Shown one piece after another: positions 1 through 9,538 of a DNA stretch of 64,000 bases (the stretch's first letter is position 1; every line of letters begins with the position of its first letter). The translations under genes were made by a program, and so were the position numbers. Origin of the DNA: Halorubellus salinus (GTDB lineage Archaea > Halobacteriota > Halobacteria > Halobacteriales > Natrialbaceae); the NCBI RefSeq assembly GCF_020567525.1, contig NZ_JAJCVI010000003.1, forward strand, positions 434,001-498,000, given 5' to 3'. The notes under the pieces are model-generated. The model was given only the letters and a program-made list of their open reading frames with translations, ran no database searches and was not told the origin of the DNA.

Positions 1-32
1 TACGCGTCGAACCGAGACCCTGACCGGCAGCG

Positions 33-1556
33 TCAGTTGACCCAGGAGAGTGCGGCGCGTAGCGGCGCGGCGAGCGGGCGCGGGGCGCGGTCCACGATGG
101 ACTGCACCTCGTCGATACCGACGGCACCGACGCCGACGGCGACGACGAAGTACACGACGAACCCGATGGGCGGGACGACGAAGAGGGCGACCACGTCGTT
201 CCGGATCAGTTCGTTCACACCCCACACGAACGGTGCGGAGACGACGGCGGTCGCGAGGAGGCGAACCGGTCGCACGTCCTGGAGCGGGTCGTACCCGAGC
301 TGGTACGCGGACCACAGGAGGAACGCGAACATCGAGCCGTACCCGATGCTCGTCGCCGCCGCCGCACCCATCATGCCGTACAGCGGGATGAGGAGCGCGT
401 TCAGCACGAAGTTCAGGCCGGCGGCGCCACCGACCGCGACGATGAGCGTCCGGAGCTTCCCCGACCCCTGTCCGATCGCCTGCAGCGGCCGTGCAGCCGC
501 GAACCCGACGACGCCCGGGAGGAGAACGAGCAACGGGACGATCGACTCCTCGTACTCAGCGCCGAAGTAGAGCGGCACGAACCGGTCGGCGAGCACCGCC
601 ATCCCGAGCGCCATCAGGACCACGAGCAGGAGCGTGAACCGCGTCAACCGGCTCGCGATACTCGACAACTCGTCGGTCCGTCCATCCGCCCACAGGCTCG
701 AACTCGAGTGCAAGAGCACCGTCTGGAGCGCCATCGGAACGATCCAGAGGTACTCGCTCGTGCTCAACGCCGCCTTGTAGAACCCGGTCGACTCCGGCGA
801 CCCGAACGTCCGCAGCATCAGCACGTCGACGTGCGCCATGGATAGCACGAGGAAGACGAGGACGACGTTCAGCGCGTTGAACGCGACGAGTTCCCGTAGC
901 GGGAGTGCGCGGAGCGACCGGAACGTGACCGCCGACAGGTCCGCGGTCCGGACGACGATGAACGCCGCCGCCGCCGCGATGACGACGTTCGCGACGACGT
1001 GCCCGACGAGCATCCCCGCAACCCCCATCCCGGCGGTGACGACGAGCGTGATGCCGACCGCCATCGTCAGGAACTTCTTCGCGACGTCGAACGTCGCCGT
1101 CGCCTTCTCGTTCCCGAACCCGAGCACGGCGTGGTAGCCGATGGCGCGGAACTGCGAGACGAACACGAACACTGCGAGGAGATAGAAGTACAGCGTGAAC
1201 GAGTCCCCGAACAACCACGCGGCGCCACCGACGGCCGTGAACGCGAGCAAGAGCGCGACCGATACCACGACGAGCGCCCCGCCGAAGATGAAGTAGAAGC
1301 CGACGACGCGCGCCCCCCAGGCGTCGTCGTCGTCGCGGTTCTCGCCGACGTACTTCTGGACGCCTTCGGTCACCGCCGAACTCACGGGGAGGATCCAGAT
1401 GGTGAACACCGACAGCAGCACCGCGTAGTTCCCGTACCCCGCGGGGTCAAGGAGCCGGACGACGATGGGCGTGGTGACGAACGTGATGACGAGCGTCAGC
1501 ACGCGAGCGCTCACGATGGATAGCAGTCGCTCGGTGAAGTTCTCGAACCCGGCCAT
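33..1556 (-). CDS. polysaccharide/oligosaccharide flippase (MATE-like, Wzx type)
   Basis: Predicted 507-aa integral membrane protein of the polysaccharide-biosynthesis/flippase family, which moves lipid-linked glycans across the membrane; haloarchaeal relatives serve S-layer or N-glycan assembly. The N-terminus (ERLLSIVSARVLTLVITF) and a long series of hydrophobic segments through the C-terminus fit a 12-14 helix transporter of normal family length. I chose the ATG at 1556 because a GGGAGGTG Shine-Dalgarno-like sequence lies about 8 nt upstream; a GTG at 1568 is also in frame. It lies near a glycan cluster but is separated from it by two surface-protein genes on the other strand. Substrate unknown. 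Confidence 0.85.
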   Translation of the reverse strand: MAGFENFTERLLSIVSARVLTLVITFVTTPIVVRLLDPAGYGNYAVLLSVFTIWILPVSSAVTEGVQKYVGENRDDDDAWGARVVGFYFIFGGALVVVSVALLLAFTAVGGAAWLFGDSFTLYFYLLAVFVFVSQFRAIGYHAVLGFGNEKATATFDVAKKFLTMAVGITLVVTAGMGVAGMLVGHVVANVVIAAAAAFIVVRTADLSAVTFRSLRALPLRELVAFNALNVVLVFLVLSMAHVDVLMLRTFGSPESTGFYKAALSTSEYLWIVPMALQTVLLHSSSSLWADGRTDELSSIASRLTRFTLLLVVLMALGMAVLADRFVPLYFGAEYEESIVPLLVLLPGVVGFAAARPLQAIGQGSGKLRTLIVAVGGAAGLNFVLNALLIPLYGMMGAAAATSIGYGSMFAFLLWSAYQLGYDPLQDVRPVRLLATAVVSAPFVWGVNELIRNDVVALFVVPPIGFVVYFVVAVGVGAVGIDEVQSIVDRAPRPLAAPLRAALSWVN

Positions 1557-1992
1557 CGCTACGACCACCTCCCTGTCGCGGGTGCGGGCGTGACGCGACC
1601 GCGCGAAGCGACGCGCTCACAGCGGCCACCACTCTCGCCCTCGGAACCGGTGCGCGTACGACGGCGAGACGACGCGCCCGCCCGGGCGAACGTGTCGTAA
1701 TAGCGAGTGGTTCTCGTACCGATGGGTCTGTGACGGAGGGACTGTGTCATCTGATAGCTGCCGCGGTCGCCCGATTGCGAGCCACGGCGTTCTACCGAAC
1801 AGAACCGCTGTGTCGGGGATAGTTATAGGTCGCCTAGCCACCCCGTCAGTCCCTCCCTATCCGCAGGTTTCAGCCCGAAACCGACCACCGGCACTGCCTA
1901 TCAACTGGTCTACTAGTACGGACGAGTTCGGGACGCGTTCGCACCGGTATGTTACCCGTTACAAGGTACCGTCGACGCCCTCGTACAATCGT
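1557..1992. other. intergenic region between divergent genes
   Basis: This stretch separates the flippase (minus) from the von Willebrand protein (plus). The only recognisable signal is a weak TATA-like TTACAAGG near 1958-1966, about 25 nt upstream of the plus-strand start. Open frames here have no coding character or recognisable product. Confidence 0.4.
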
Positions 1993-4053
1993 ATGTCACC
2001 CGACCGAACTCGTAGCATGAGGGCGTCCGCGACCGGGCGCCCACAACCCACGACGCTCGCACGCGTCGCCGTCGTTCTCGTCGCCTTGCTCGTGACGACC
2101 TCGACCGTCGCCGCGGCAACGACCACGTTCGCCGCCGATTCGACCGAATCGCTCTCGACGAACGACAGCGTGCTCGCGCTCGAACCCACCAGCACCGTCG
2201 CGTCGACGAGCACCAGCACGCAAACCCAGGCCACCTCGAAGAAGGTGGACGTGGTGTTCGTGATGGACCGCTCCGACAGCATGAACACGGAACGGTACCA
2301 GCTCGCGAACGAGCTCCAGACGTTCCAACGCACGCTCCTCGAACGTGACGTCGACGCCCGATTCGGGCTCGTCACGTACACGTCGTCGGCGACCGTCCGA
2401 CAGCCGTTCACGTCGGACTTCGACGCCATCGAGAACGCGATGATCTTCACGCCCGCCGGGAACACCGAACGCGCGTCCGACGCCATCCTGAAGGCGACCG
2501 AGATGAACTACCGGTCCGACGCGCAACGCGTCATCGTCCTCATCACCGACGAGGACGACGACAGCGACGCCGCCACTCGCGCCGAAGCGACCGACCGGCT
2601 CAAGGACTACACGTTCCTGTCCGTCTCCCCCTCGAGCGCGAGCGCCAGTGCGTGCGACGTCCACTCGCCCCCGTGCGACAGCAGTACCGACAACGAACTC
2701 CGGACGCTCGCCGACGACGTCGCCGGCGACTGGCTGAGCATCGACGCGGACGCGGAACGGACGATGGAGCGCGTCGCCACCAACGTCTTCACCGCGGTCA
2801 ACGCACCCGAGAACTCCGGGAGCGACAGCCAGACCCAGTTCGAGGTCGGCCCGAACATCAACGTCGTCGAACAGTCCGTGAACCGGACCGAGATCGAGGT
2901 CGGCGAATCCGTTGAATTCAACGTCACGCTCCACAACAAGGGTCTCGTCGAAGGTACCTACAGACTGTTCCTGACGACGAACGGCGAACTGCTCGCCGAG
3001 AAGCGCGTCACCGTCGACCGCCTCTCGGAGACGAGCACCACGCTCGTCCACCGGTTCGACCAAGCGGGTGACTTCAAGATGGTCCTCTCGAACCAGCGCG
3101 TCGACGTCGTCCACGTCAACGAACCCTACCCGACGTCGATAGACGTCACCACGAACGACGCTCGCGACCGCTTACAGGCGACCGTCGCGGACGCCAACGC
3201 CGGCGTCCCCGTGACCGTCGACCTGCCGTCCGCCACGATCCTCGCAGGGACCGGGAACGAACTGACGTCCGTCACGGTCGACTCGCGACGGAACGCCGCC
3301 AACGTCAAGCACGACCTCGCGTTCGACATGACGCTCGAACGCATCGAGGCCCCGCCCGAGGGGACGCCCGCCATCGAGTCGGACGCCCGCGCGATCCGGT
3401 ACCTCTCCGTCACCTCGTCGCTCTCGACGGCCGAACTTCGGTCGGTCACCTTCGAGTTCCTGCGATCCGGTGACGACGTCGAGATATACCGCTACGACAG
3501 CGACGCCGGCGAATGGATGCAGCTCACGCAGCGCCCCGTCGACGGGGCCCCCGGGCACGTCGTCGCGAGCACCAGTCGCCTGTCGACGTTCGCACTCGTC
3601 GTCGACGACCCCGCGCTCTCCGTCGGGAGCGTCGACGTCGGCGCCACCAACGTCACCGAAGGCGACCTCGTCACCGCCTCGATAACCGTCACGAACAACG
3701 GGACGCGCGCACAGTCCTACGACGCGACCGTCTCCCTCGACGGCGAATCCATCGAGACGAAGTTCGTCGAGGTCCCCGCCGGCGAGACCATCACGGTCCC
3801 GATGTCGTTCGTCGCGACCGACGCCGGCACGTACGACCTCGCGGTCGCAGGCGTCGACCAGGGCCAGCTCCAGGTCGACCCCGCACCCACCACGAGCGAA
3901 CCCACCACGAGCGAGCCCACCACGAACGAACCGACGACCACCGAACCCGCAGGCGACGACGCAGTCGCCGACGGCTCCACGCCCGGGTTCTCCATCGTCG
4001 TCGCCCTCGTCGCACTCATCGCCGCCGCACTCCTCGTCGCGCGCCGGCGCTGA
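1993..4053 (+). CDS. secreted von Willebrand A / CARDB protein with PGF-CTERM anchor
   Basis: Predicted 686-aa cell-surface protein. An N-terminal signal segment (residues about 18-40) is followed by a von Willebrand A domain whose metal-ion site DRSDS (D92, S94, S96) is intact. Then come beta-rich domains including two CARDB-like stretches (FNVTLHNKG..., ASITVTNNGT...). A short Thr/Pro/Glu stalk made of repeated PTTSE units precedes the C-terminal PGF motif, a hydrophobic helix and RRR, the tripartite PGF-CTERM signal. In haloarchaea such tails are processed by archaeosortase ArtA and the protein is lipid-anchored. Start: ATG 1993 fits a near-leaderless transcript; ATG 2017 is an alternative. 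Probable role: adhesion or surface interaction; ligand unknown. Confidence 0.85.
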   Translation: MSPDRTRSMRASATGRPQPTTLARVAVVLVALLVTTSTVAAATTTFAADSTESLSTNDSVLALEPTSTVASTSTSTQTQATSKKVDVVFVMDRSDSMNTERYQLANELQTFQRTLLERDVDARFGLVTYTSSATVRQPFTSDFDAIENAMIFTPAGNTERASDAILKATEMNYRSDAQRVIVLITDEDDDSDAATRAEATDRLKDYTFLSVSPSSASASACDVHSPPCDSSTDNELRTLADDVAGDWLSIDADAERTMERVATNVFTAVNAPENSGSDSQTQFEVGPNINVVEQSVNRTEIEVGESVEFNVTLHNKGLVEGTYRLFLTTNGELLAEKRVTVDRLSETSTTLVHRFDQAGDFKMVLSNQRVDVVHVNEPYPTSIDVTTNDARDRLQATVADANAGVPVTVDLPSATILAGTGNELTSVTVDSRRNAANVKHDLAFDMTLERIEAPPEGTPAIESDARAIRYLSVTSSLSTAELRSVTFEFLRSGDDVEIYRYDSDAGEWMQLTQRPVDGAPGHVVASTSRLSTFALVVDDPALSVGSVDVGATNVTEGDLVTASITVTNNGTRAQSYDATVSLDGESIETKFVEVPAGETITVPMSFVATDAGTYDLAVAGVDQGQLQVDPAPTTSEPTTSEPTTNEPTTTEPAGDDAVADGSTPGFSIVVALVALIAAALLVARRR

Positions 4054-4230
4054 CGGCGGTCCCTCCGAACCATCTCCATTTCGAGCTTGAATTCCTGACC
4101 CTTCGTTTCGGTCACCGCTTCCGCGAGCGAGAGCGCCGCCGCCCCGCGTCCTCCAACGAACGTTCCAGGCGGGAGCCGGCGTGCGGTCGTCGGCCATCAC
4201 ACATATGCGGGGGTGTCGAAAAGTCCCGGC

Positions 4231-5577
4231 ATGGAGCGACGCGATTACTTGATTGGTGCGGTCACGCTCGGCGCGAGCGCAAGCTCGGCCGGATGCACCG
4301 GGCTCGGCGATGGCGAACGGAGCGGAAAGTCGACGACCCGACCCGACTCCGACGACGACGGCGTCCCGGACGGCGACGACTACGCGCCCTCGGACCCGGA
4401 CGTCCAGTCCAAGTCGGATGTCAAGGCGGCCGCCACGACCGCTATCAAGGCCACGACCGGAACCGCGACGAGGACGACGTCGACGACCATCACGGACACC
4501 ACGTCCCGGCAGACGACCGAAGCGTCCGCGTCGGTCCCGTCGAACACGCTCCAGGCGAACTACGAACCACTTCTCGGTCGAACGAGCTACTTCAAGACGT
4601 ACGGCTTCACCGAGTCGACCGCCACGGTCAACCCCGCCACGCTCGAAGCCAGGTACCCGAACGGTGCCAAACTGGTTGTGTACACGTTCACGCACCCGTC
4701 GCGGGAGACCGCGTTCGCCGTCGCCAGTTCAAAGCGGTTCAGCGTCGAGGACCGCACCGATCCGTTCGAGGTCAGTGCGAGCAGCGTCGAGACGGCCGTC
4801 CCGGACGACCGCCCCGTGTACAACATCGCGCTGCTGATTCCTGGCGACCTGACGGTCGAATCTGCGGAAGCCAGCGACTTCGAGAAGCTCTGCGAGTCGA
4901 ACCGGTACCGCGTGGAGGACGGCCGCGCCGTGAAGGACCCACATCCGGCGTCCCTCGAGAGCGTCGAGACCGACACGTTCGTTCGGGACGCCGGCGAAGG
5001 CAAGTTCATCCTCGACTACTCGGGGACCACCCGTGGCCGCGACTGGCAGGCGGGGTACGTCATCCACAAGTCCATCTACGTCGAACGCCTGGAGGAGCCG
5101 CGCGGTCGCAGTCGCAAGGAGTACGCTGAGGTCGCTCAGAACGGGTTCTCGGAGACCATGGGGCGGATACTCATCGACGAAGCCGAGTCCAACGGGTTCG
5201 TCAATAAGAGGGAGCAGGCGGCGTTCCTCATCGACTTCGTCCAGAACCTCCCGTACGTGACCGACGACGTGAGCAAGGGATACGACGACTACACCAAATT
5301 CGTGGTCGAGACGTTGACCGAGGGGAACGGCGACTGCGAGGATACCGCCATCTTGCTTGCGACACTCCTCCAGTCCACGCCCTTCGACTACGATGCCGTG
5401 CTGTTGTTGTACGACGACCACATGGCGGTCGGCGTCTACGGGAACGACCTCCCTGGGTACTACTACGAGTACGACGGTCGGCGGTACTACTACCTGGAAT
5501 CGACGGGAGCGGACTGGGGGGTGGGTGACATCCCGGACACGTACGAAGGAGAGCGTGCACGCGTGATACAGGTCTGA
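4231..5577 (+). CDS. lipoprotein with transglutaminase-like cysteine-protease domain
   Basis: 448-aa predicted exported lipoprotein: ERRDYL signal start, hydrophobic stretch and lipobox SAGC (C22). Residues about 35-50 form an Asp-rich DSDDDGVPDGDD calcium-binding (thrombospondin-3-like) motif, followed by a Thr-rich linker. The C-terminal domain has the transglutaminase-like core: Cys in GDCED (C369), His in DDHMAVGV (H397) and a downstream acidic residue near GADWG, i.e. the Cys-His-Asp arrangement of extracellular transglutaminase-like peptidases/ligases. It follows the PGF-CTERM protein by 177 nt on the same strand; a joint role in the cell envelope is an inference. ATG 4231 gives the expected signal; GTG 4213 is in frame upstream. 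Confidence 0.75.
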   Translation: MERRDYLIGAVTLGASASSAGCTGLGDGERSGKSTTRPDSDDDGVPDGDDYAPSDPDVQSKSDVKAAATTAIKATTGTATRTTSTTITDTTSRQTTEASASVPSNTLQANYEPLLGRTSYFKTYGFTESTATVNPATLEARYPNGAKLVVYTFTHPSRETAFAVASSKRFSVEDRTDPFEVSASSVETAVPDDRPVYNIALLIPGDLTVESAEASDFEKLCESNRYRVEDGRAVKDPHPASLESVETDTFVRDAGEGKFILDYSGTTRGRDWQAGYVIHKSIYVERLEEPRGRSRKEYAEVAQNGFSETMGRILIDEAESNGFVNKREQAAFLIDFVQNLPYVTDDVSKGYDDYTKFVVETLTEGNGDCEDTAILLATLLQSTPFDYDAVLLLYDDHMAVGVYGNDLPGYYYEYDGRRYYYLESTGADWGVGDIPDTYEGERARVIQV

Positions 5578-5665
5578 GTCGGCTCTCGAACGCGCCCTCC
5601 AACCGTCGGACGCCCTCGCAGGGCCGTCGATCGAAACGGGCTCAGAGAAACAGTTCGGCGTCTGG

Positions 5666-6349
5666 TTACTCGACGACGCCGCGTTCGGCGTGCATGGTGG
5701 GGATGGCCGACAGGAGGGCGTCGAGGGTGTCTATCTCGTAGTCGGGTGCGCTGGCGTCGTCCTCGGGTTCGAGGTCGACGTAGCGACCGCGGCGGAGGCG
5801 GACGGTGGTCATCCCGAGTTCGTTCGGGATGCGGAAGTCGACGCGTGGGTCGTCGCCGACGTACGTCGCGCGCGTCGGGTGAACGTCGAGGTCGGCGAGG
5901 TGGTCCTCGAACACGGCGCGTTCGTGCTTCGAGCGGCCGTGGTCGTGCGTGACGAGGACGCTGTCGAAGTGGTCGCGGATGCCGAGCCGGTCGAGCTTGG
6001 ACTGGCCGCCGCGGCCGTCCGTGATGAGGCCGAGCGCGTACTGGCTGGCGAGCGCGTCGAGGACGCGTTCGGTCTCCGGGTACGGGTCCAGGCTGCCGTG
6101 TGCGTCCCCGTGGAAGGCGTCGACGAGGTCGTCGACGCTGAGGCTCGGGAGGTCGTACTCCTCGAGGAGGACGTCGAACGTGCCCGCGTCGACGCTCGGG
6201 TCGAAGTACGCGGACAGGAGGTCGCCGTGCACGCGCTTCCCGGACCGGCGATGCACGAGGTCGGCTGCGGCCGCGAGGCCGGCCCTCGCGTACTCGTGGT
6301 AGTCGTAGAGCGTGTCGTCGAGGTCGAAGCACACCGCGGTCTGAATCAT
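5666..6349 (-). CDS. HAD-superfamily hydrolase
   Basis: 227-aa haloacid-dehalogenase-like hydrolase, probably a phosphatase. Motif I is DLDDT close to the N-terminus, motif II is in LGLITDG, the motif III lysine is in GRSKHE and motif IV is YVGDDPRVD. Its ATG overlaps the stop of the upstream ATP-grasp gene by 4 nt (ATGA), so the two are likely translated together. In a glycan cluster a HAD enzyme may dephosphorylate a sugar-phosphate intermediate, but substrate is not deducible. Confidence 0.85.
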   Translation of the reverse strand: MIQTAVCFDLDDTLYDYHEYARAGLAAAADLVHRRSGKRVHGDLLSAYFDPSVDAGTFDVLLEEYDLPSLSVDDLVDAFHGDAHGSLDPYPETERVLDALASQYALGLITDGRGGQSKLDRLGIRDHFDSVLVTHDHGRSKHERAVFEDHLADLDVHPTRATYVGDDPRVDFRIPNELGMTTVRLRRGRYVDLEPEDDASAPDYEIDTLDALLSAIPTMHAERGVVE

Positions 6350-7470
6350 GGGCTGGGAGTGGTGTCGAGGTGGTCGGTTCGGTCGCGTTCGAACGCGTCG
6401 GGATGCACGTGGTACGTGCGGCCGTCGGGCGCTGTGAAGACCTCGTCCCAGTAGCGGACCATCCTGGTGCCCCACGCGACGTCGGGCTCCGGGACCGTCT
6501 CGCCGAGCGCGTGCTGGACCGCCATGTAGGGAAGGTTCGCGCCGGCGCCGACGCACATGATGATGGTGCCGGCGACCCGCGGATTGATCTCGATGACCTT
6601 CATCACGCCGTCCGGGTTCTCCTTGAACTGGACGTTCACGTTGTACTCCAGGCCGAGCGCGCGACAGATGCCCGCAGCCTCCTCGAGGAGGTCCTCGCGG
6701 CGTTCGACGACGCCTTCGAAGCTGATGCCGGCGCGAGTACGGGCTCTCGAGCGCGGGACGACGGTGTGGACGTCGTCACCGGTCGCGAGGACGTCGACGC
6801 TGTACTCGTCGCCCGGGAGGTACTCCATCACGACGAGCTCGGGGAACGCCTCGCCCGCGTCGAGGATGGGAAGGACGTCGTCGAGCGTCGTCGTCGCGGC
6901 GTCCGGTTTCTCGTTCAGGAACGCGTCGAGGTCGTTCGCGCGCTCGTCGAGCACGCGGAACCCGCGACTCCCGCTCCCGACGGGTGGCTTGAAGCACACC
7001 GGGTGGTCCGGGTAGCCGAGGGCCTCGACGGCGTCGAGGAACTCCTCGCGCGTCCCGGTGCGGTGGAACTCGGGCGCTGACGCGAACCCTTCGTCGGCGA
7101 GGAACCCGTAGAGGCCGGCCTTGTCGTTCGCGACCGCGAGCCGGTCGGGCGCGGACACCATCACGGTCGCGTCGAAGCGCTCGCGGTTCTCCGCGAGCGG
7201 CTGGAGCTCCGCGGTGCAGAGCGGGAGGACGACGTCCGCGTCGACCTCGGCGGCGAGCTCGACCATGCGGTCGACGTACTCGGGGTCGTCGCCCCTCGGG
7301 ACGACCGCGTGCTCGTCGACGAGCGCGAACCCGTACGCGTCAGGGTTCATGTCGACGCCGACGATGCGGACGTCGCGGTCGGGTGCCGCGCGGAGACTCC
7401 GCACGATACCGGACGCACCGGGTGCGCCCGCACCGGTCATCAGGACGGTGACGTCCCGACGACCGGTCAC
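6346..7470 (-). CDS. ATP-grasp domain protein (CarB-like)
   Basis: 374-aa protein with a pre-ATP-grasp Rossmann part (VTVLMTGAGAPGASG), an ATP-grasp middle domain (GSGSRGF loop, VVMEYLPGDEYSVD) and the metal-binding EINPR near residue 295. The family joins a carboxylate to an amine or thiol through an acyl-phosphate; such carbamoyl-phosphate-synthase-like stand-alone proteins are common in surface polysaccharide clusters. The GTG start overlaps the stop of the glycosyltransferase gene by 4 nt (GTGA); the next ATG at 7440 would cut into the first beta strand. It is co-oriented and coupled with the GT2 and HAD genes; it may add an amino acid or other acyl group to a sugar (inference). Confidence 0.8.
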   Translation of the reverse strand: MTGRRDVTVLMTGAGAPGASGIVRSLRAAPDRDVRIVGVDMNPDAYGFALVDEHAVVPRGDDPEYVDRMVELAAEVDADVVLPLCTAELQPLAENRERFDATVMVSAPDRLAVANDKAGLYGFLADEGFASAPEFHRTGTREEFLDAVEALGYPDHPVCFKPPVGSGSRGFRVLDERANDLDAFLNEKPDAATTTLDDVLPILDAGEAFPELVVMEYLPGDEYSVDVLATGDDVHTVVPRSRARTRAGISFEGVVERREDLLEEAAGICRALGLEYNVNVQFKENPDGVMKVIEINPRVAGTIIMCVGAGANLPYMAVQHALGETVPEPDVAWGTRMVRYWDEVFTAPDGRTYHVHPDAFERDRTDHLDTTPSP

Positions 7471-8591
7471 CGCTCCTCACCTCCAGCACCAGCAGCGTCG
7501 GCGACGGGCTCGTCGCCGTCCCCCGCGGCAACTGCGGGTTCCCCGCCGTCGGCCGCAGCGCGCGGGGACTCGGTCGCCCGTCCCTCGGCGGTGCGTTCGC
7601 GCGCCGCGTCAGCCTCCGGGTCGATGATCACGTTCAGGTCCTCGTTGTCCTCGAGGTCCCGGAGCGTCGCGTAGAGGAACGCGAGCGCACCGACGAGCGT
7701 CGCCAGGAACCACGACCCGGCGTCCTCGCCGTCCTTCCGGACGACCGAGTTCAGGTAGCCGAGGACGCCCGCGGCCATCGACGCCATCCCGACGCCGTAC
7801 AGCGGCGCGAGCGGGTCGTAGCTCTTCACGAGGTACTTGCGGTTGATGCGCCAGAGGAACGTCTCGAACAGCATCTTCGAGACGCGCGGGACGTACTCCT
7901 TGTAGTCGATGTGGCTCTTCCAGCCGTCCTGGTACGCGTACTCGGTCTGTCGGCGGACGTCCGCCACCACGACGTCGGCGGCGTTCAGGCGCGCGAGCAG
8001 GTTGTTGCAGTACCCGTAGTACTCGTACATCCCGTCGATGTCCGTCCGCTCGAGGGCGTCGAGCGAGATGGCGGTGTAGCCGTTCTGGGAGTCCATCGAC
8101 CCCCAGTAGCCGCTCGCGACCTTCGTCAGGAGCGAGAGCACGACGTTCCCCACGAGGCGGAACTTCGGCATGTGCGCCCAGTCGCCGGCGCGCACGAACC
8201 GGTTCCCCTTCGTGTACCCGGCGACGCCGTCCGCGATGGGGTCGAGGTACTTCTCGAGCTCGCGCGGGTCCATCTGGTCGTCGCCGCCGAGGACCGCGGT
8301 CGCCTCCACGCCCTCCGCGAGCGCGCGCTGGTACCCGGTCTTGATGGCGCCGCCGACGCCGCGGTTCTGCTCGTGCTGGATGGGGACGACGAGGTCCTCG
8401 TAGCGCCCCTCGTGTGCGGCGTTCTTCCGGGCGGCGTACTCGGTGATCTCCGCCCACGTGTCGTCGGTCGACCCGTCGTCGATGACGTACGCGCGGTCGA
8501 CGAACGCCGGGAGGTCCTCGATGACGCGGCCGACGAACCCTTCCTCGTTGTACGCCGGGACGACGACGGCGACGGTCATGTCTCGGTACAT
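7467..8591 (-). CDS. family 2 glycosyltransferase with C-terminal membrane helices
   Basis: 374-aa dolichyl-phosphate-sugar-synthase-like GT2 enzyme. The GT-A signatures are VVPAYNEE at the start, IDDGSTDDT and the metal-binding GGDDQMD (DxD region). Two hydrophobic segments (PLYGVGMASMAAGVLGYL and SWFLATLVGALAFLYATL) near residues 270-320 anchor it in the membrane, then an Ala/Glu/Asp-rich, low-complexity tail of about 50 residues follows. The stop of the deacetylase gene and this ATG share one base (TGATG). ATG 8579 is an alternative start four codons later. Likely transfers a nucleotide sugar to a polyprenyl phosphate for surface glycans; AglD/AglJ-type relatives do this. Confidence 0.85.
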   Translation of the reverse strand: MYRDMTVAVVVPAYNEEGFVGRVIEDLPAFVDRAYVIDDGSTDDTWAEITEYAARKNAAHEGRYEDLVVPIQHEQNRGVGGAIKTGYQRALAEGVEATAVLGGDDQMDPRELEKYLDPIADGVAGYTKGNRFVRAGDWAHMPKFRLVGNVVLSLLTKVASGYWGSMDSQNGYTAISLDALERTDIDGMYEYYGYCNNLLARLNAADVVVADVRRQTEYAYQDGWKSHIDYKEYVPRVSKMLFETFLWRINRKYLVKSYDPLAPLYGVGMASMAAGVLGYLNSVVRKDGEDAGSWFLATLVGALAFLYATLRDLEDNEDLNVIIDPEADAARERTAEGRATESPRAAADGGEPAVAAGDGDEPVADAAGAGGEER

Positions 8592-9322
8592 CACCAACCA
8601 CCCAGGAACTCGCGGCCGGCGGTCCGACCCGCGGTCTTGCACGACGCGGTCACTGCCTGCTCGATGCGTTCGTCGAACGCCCCGTCCTCGTTCGCCCAGA
8701 GCCCGGGGTGCGTGAGGACCTGGACGGTGTCCTCGAAGTCCTCGACCGCTGGTGGGTCGTCGCGCCAGCGCTGGCGGGAGTCCGCGACGTACTGGACGTC
8801 CTCGAAGAACCGCGCCTCGTAGGTCGACGTGAACCCGTCGTAGCTCCGCGCGAACGTCCACTGCGGGGGCTTGTGGAAGGAGACGAGCCGCCGGTCGTCG
8901 CCGGTGACGGTCTCCAGGATGGCGAGTTCCTCGGCGACGCGCGCCTGGAGCTCGTCGTCGCCCGGGGGGGAGTCCGCGGGCCAGTACTCGTGCGTGCTGA
9001 AGTGGAGCGCGACCTCGTGCCCGAGCGACTGTATCTCGCGGACGGCGTCGCGCGTCTCCCCTCTGAGCGGGTTGTAGAGCGCCGAAGAGAGGAGAACGAA
9101 GTAGGTTGCCGTGACGTCACGGTCGGCTTCCAGGCGAGCCATCGTCAGCGCGTCGTCGACGGAGAGGTCCACGTCGTGCCGGAGGACGACGTCGCCGGCC
9201 GTCAGGTCGTCGTGGAACGACCGGAATGCGTAACCCGCCGCCTTCACGTCGTCGAGGAAATCGCCGTACCAATCGTACGTGAAGTCGACGGTTCGTTGCA
9301 GTTGCTTCGAGGTTTCTCCCAT
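8591..9322 (-). CDS. polysaccharide deacetylase-like (NodB fold) protein
   Basis: 243-aa protein resembling NodB-type carbohydrate deacetylases found in archaeal glycan clusters. The metal-site candidates are HDVDLSVDDAL (HxD) and HFSTHEYW, with a later SFHKPPQW segment. Start at ATG 9322 is supported by GAAGGT five bases upstream; an in-frame ATG lies at 9367. It is translationally coupled to the downstream glycosyltransferase. Could de-N-acetylate an amino sugar made by the DegT/acyltransferase genes upstream, but activity is unproven because this sub-family often diverges from true deacetylases. Confidence 0.7.
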   Translation of the reverse strand: MGETSKQLQRTVDFTYDWYGDFLDDVKAAGYAFRSFHDDLTAGDVVLRHDVDLSVDDALTMARLEADRDVTATYFVLLSSALYNPLRGETRDAVREIQSLGHEVALHFSTHEYWPADSPPGDDELQARVAEELAILETVTGDDRRLVSFHKPPQWTFARSYDGFTSTYEARFFEDVQYVADSRQRWRDDPPAVEDFEDTVQVLTHPGLWANEDGAFDERIEQAVTASCKTAGRTAGREFLGGW

Positions 9323-9538
9323 GTTACCTTCGGGGAGGGTCAGGACGGGATTAGTAATGAATCGCATACTCGGTTCGGCGCTCCCGCGGCCGATTCCTCG
9401 CCCTCGACAGGCGTTCGCTGCGAACGGTAACCGACTCGTACTCGCGCGAGGTGACCGGGACAGTACGAGCATACCTCCCGACGCGAACCGTTCCGCGGAA
9501 GTAGACGGTTTCCTCCAGTTTCGGCGACGCCAGCCGCG

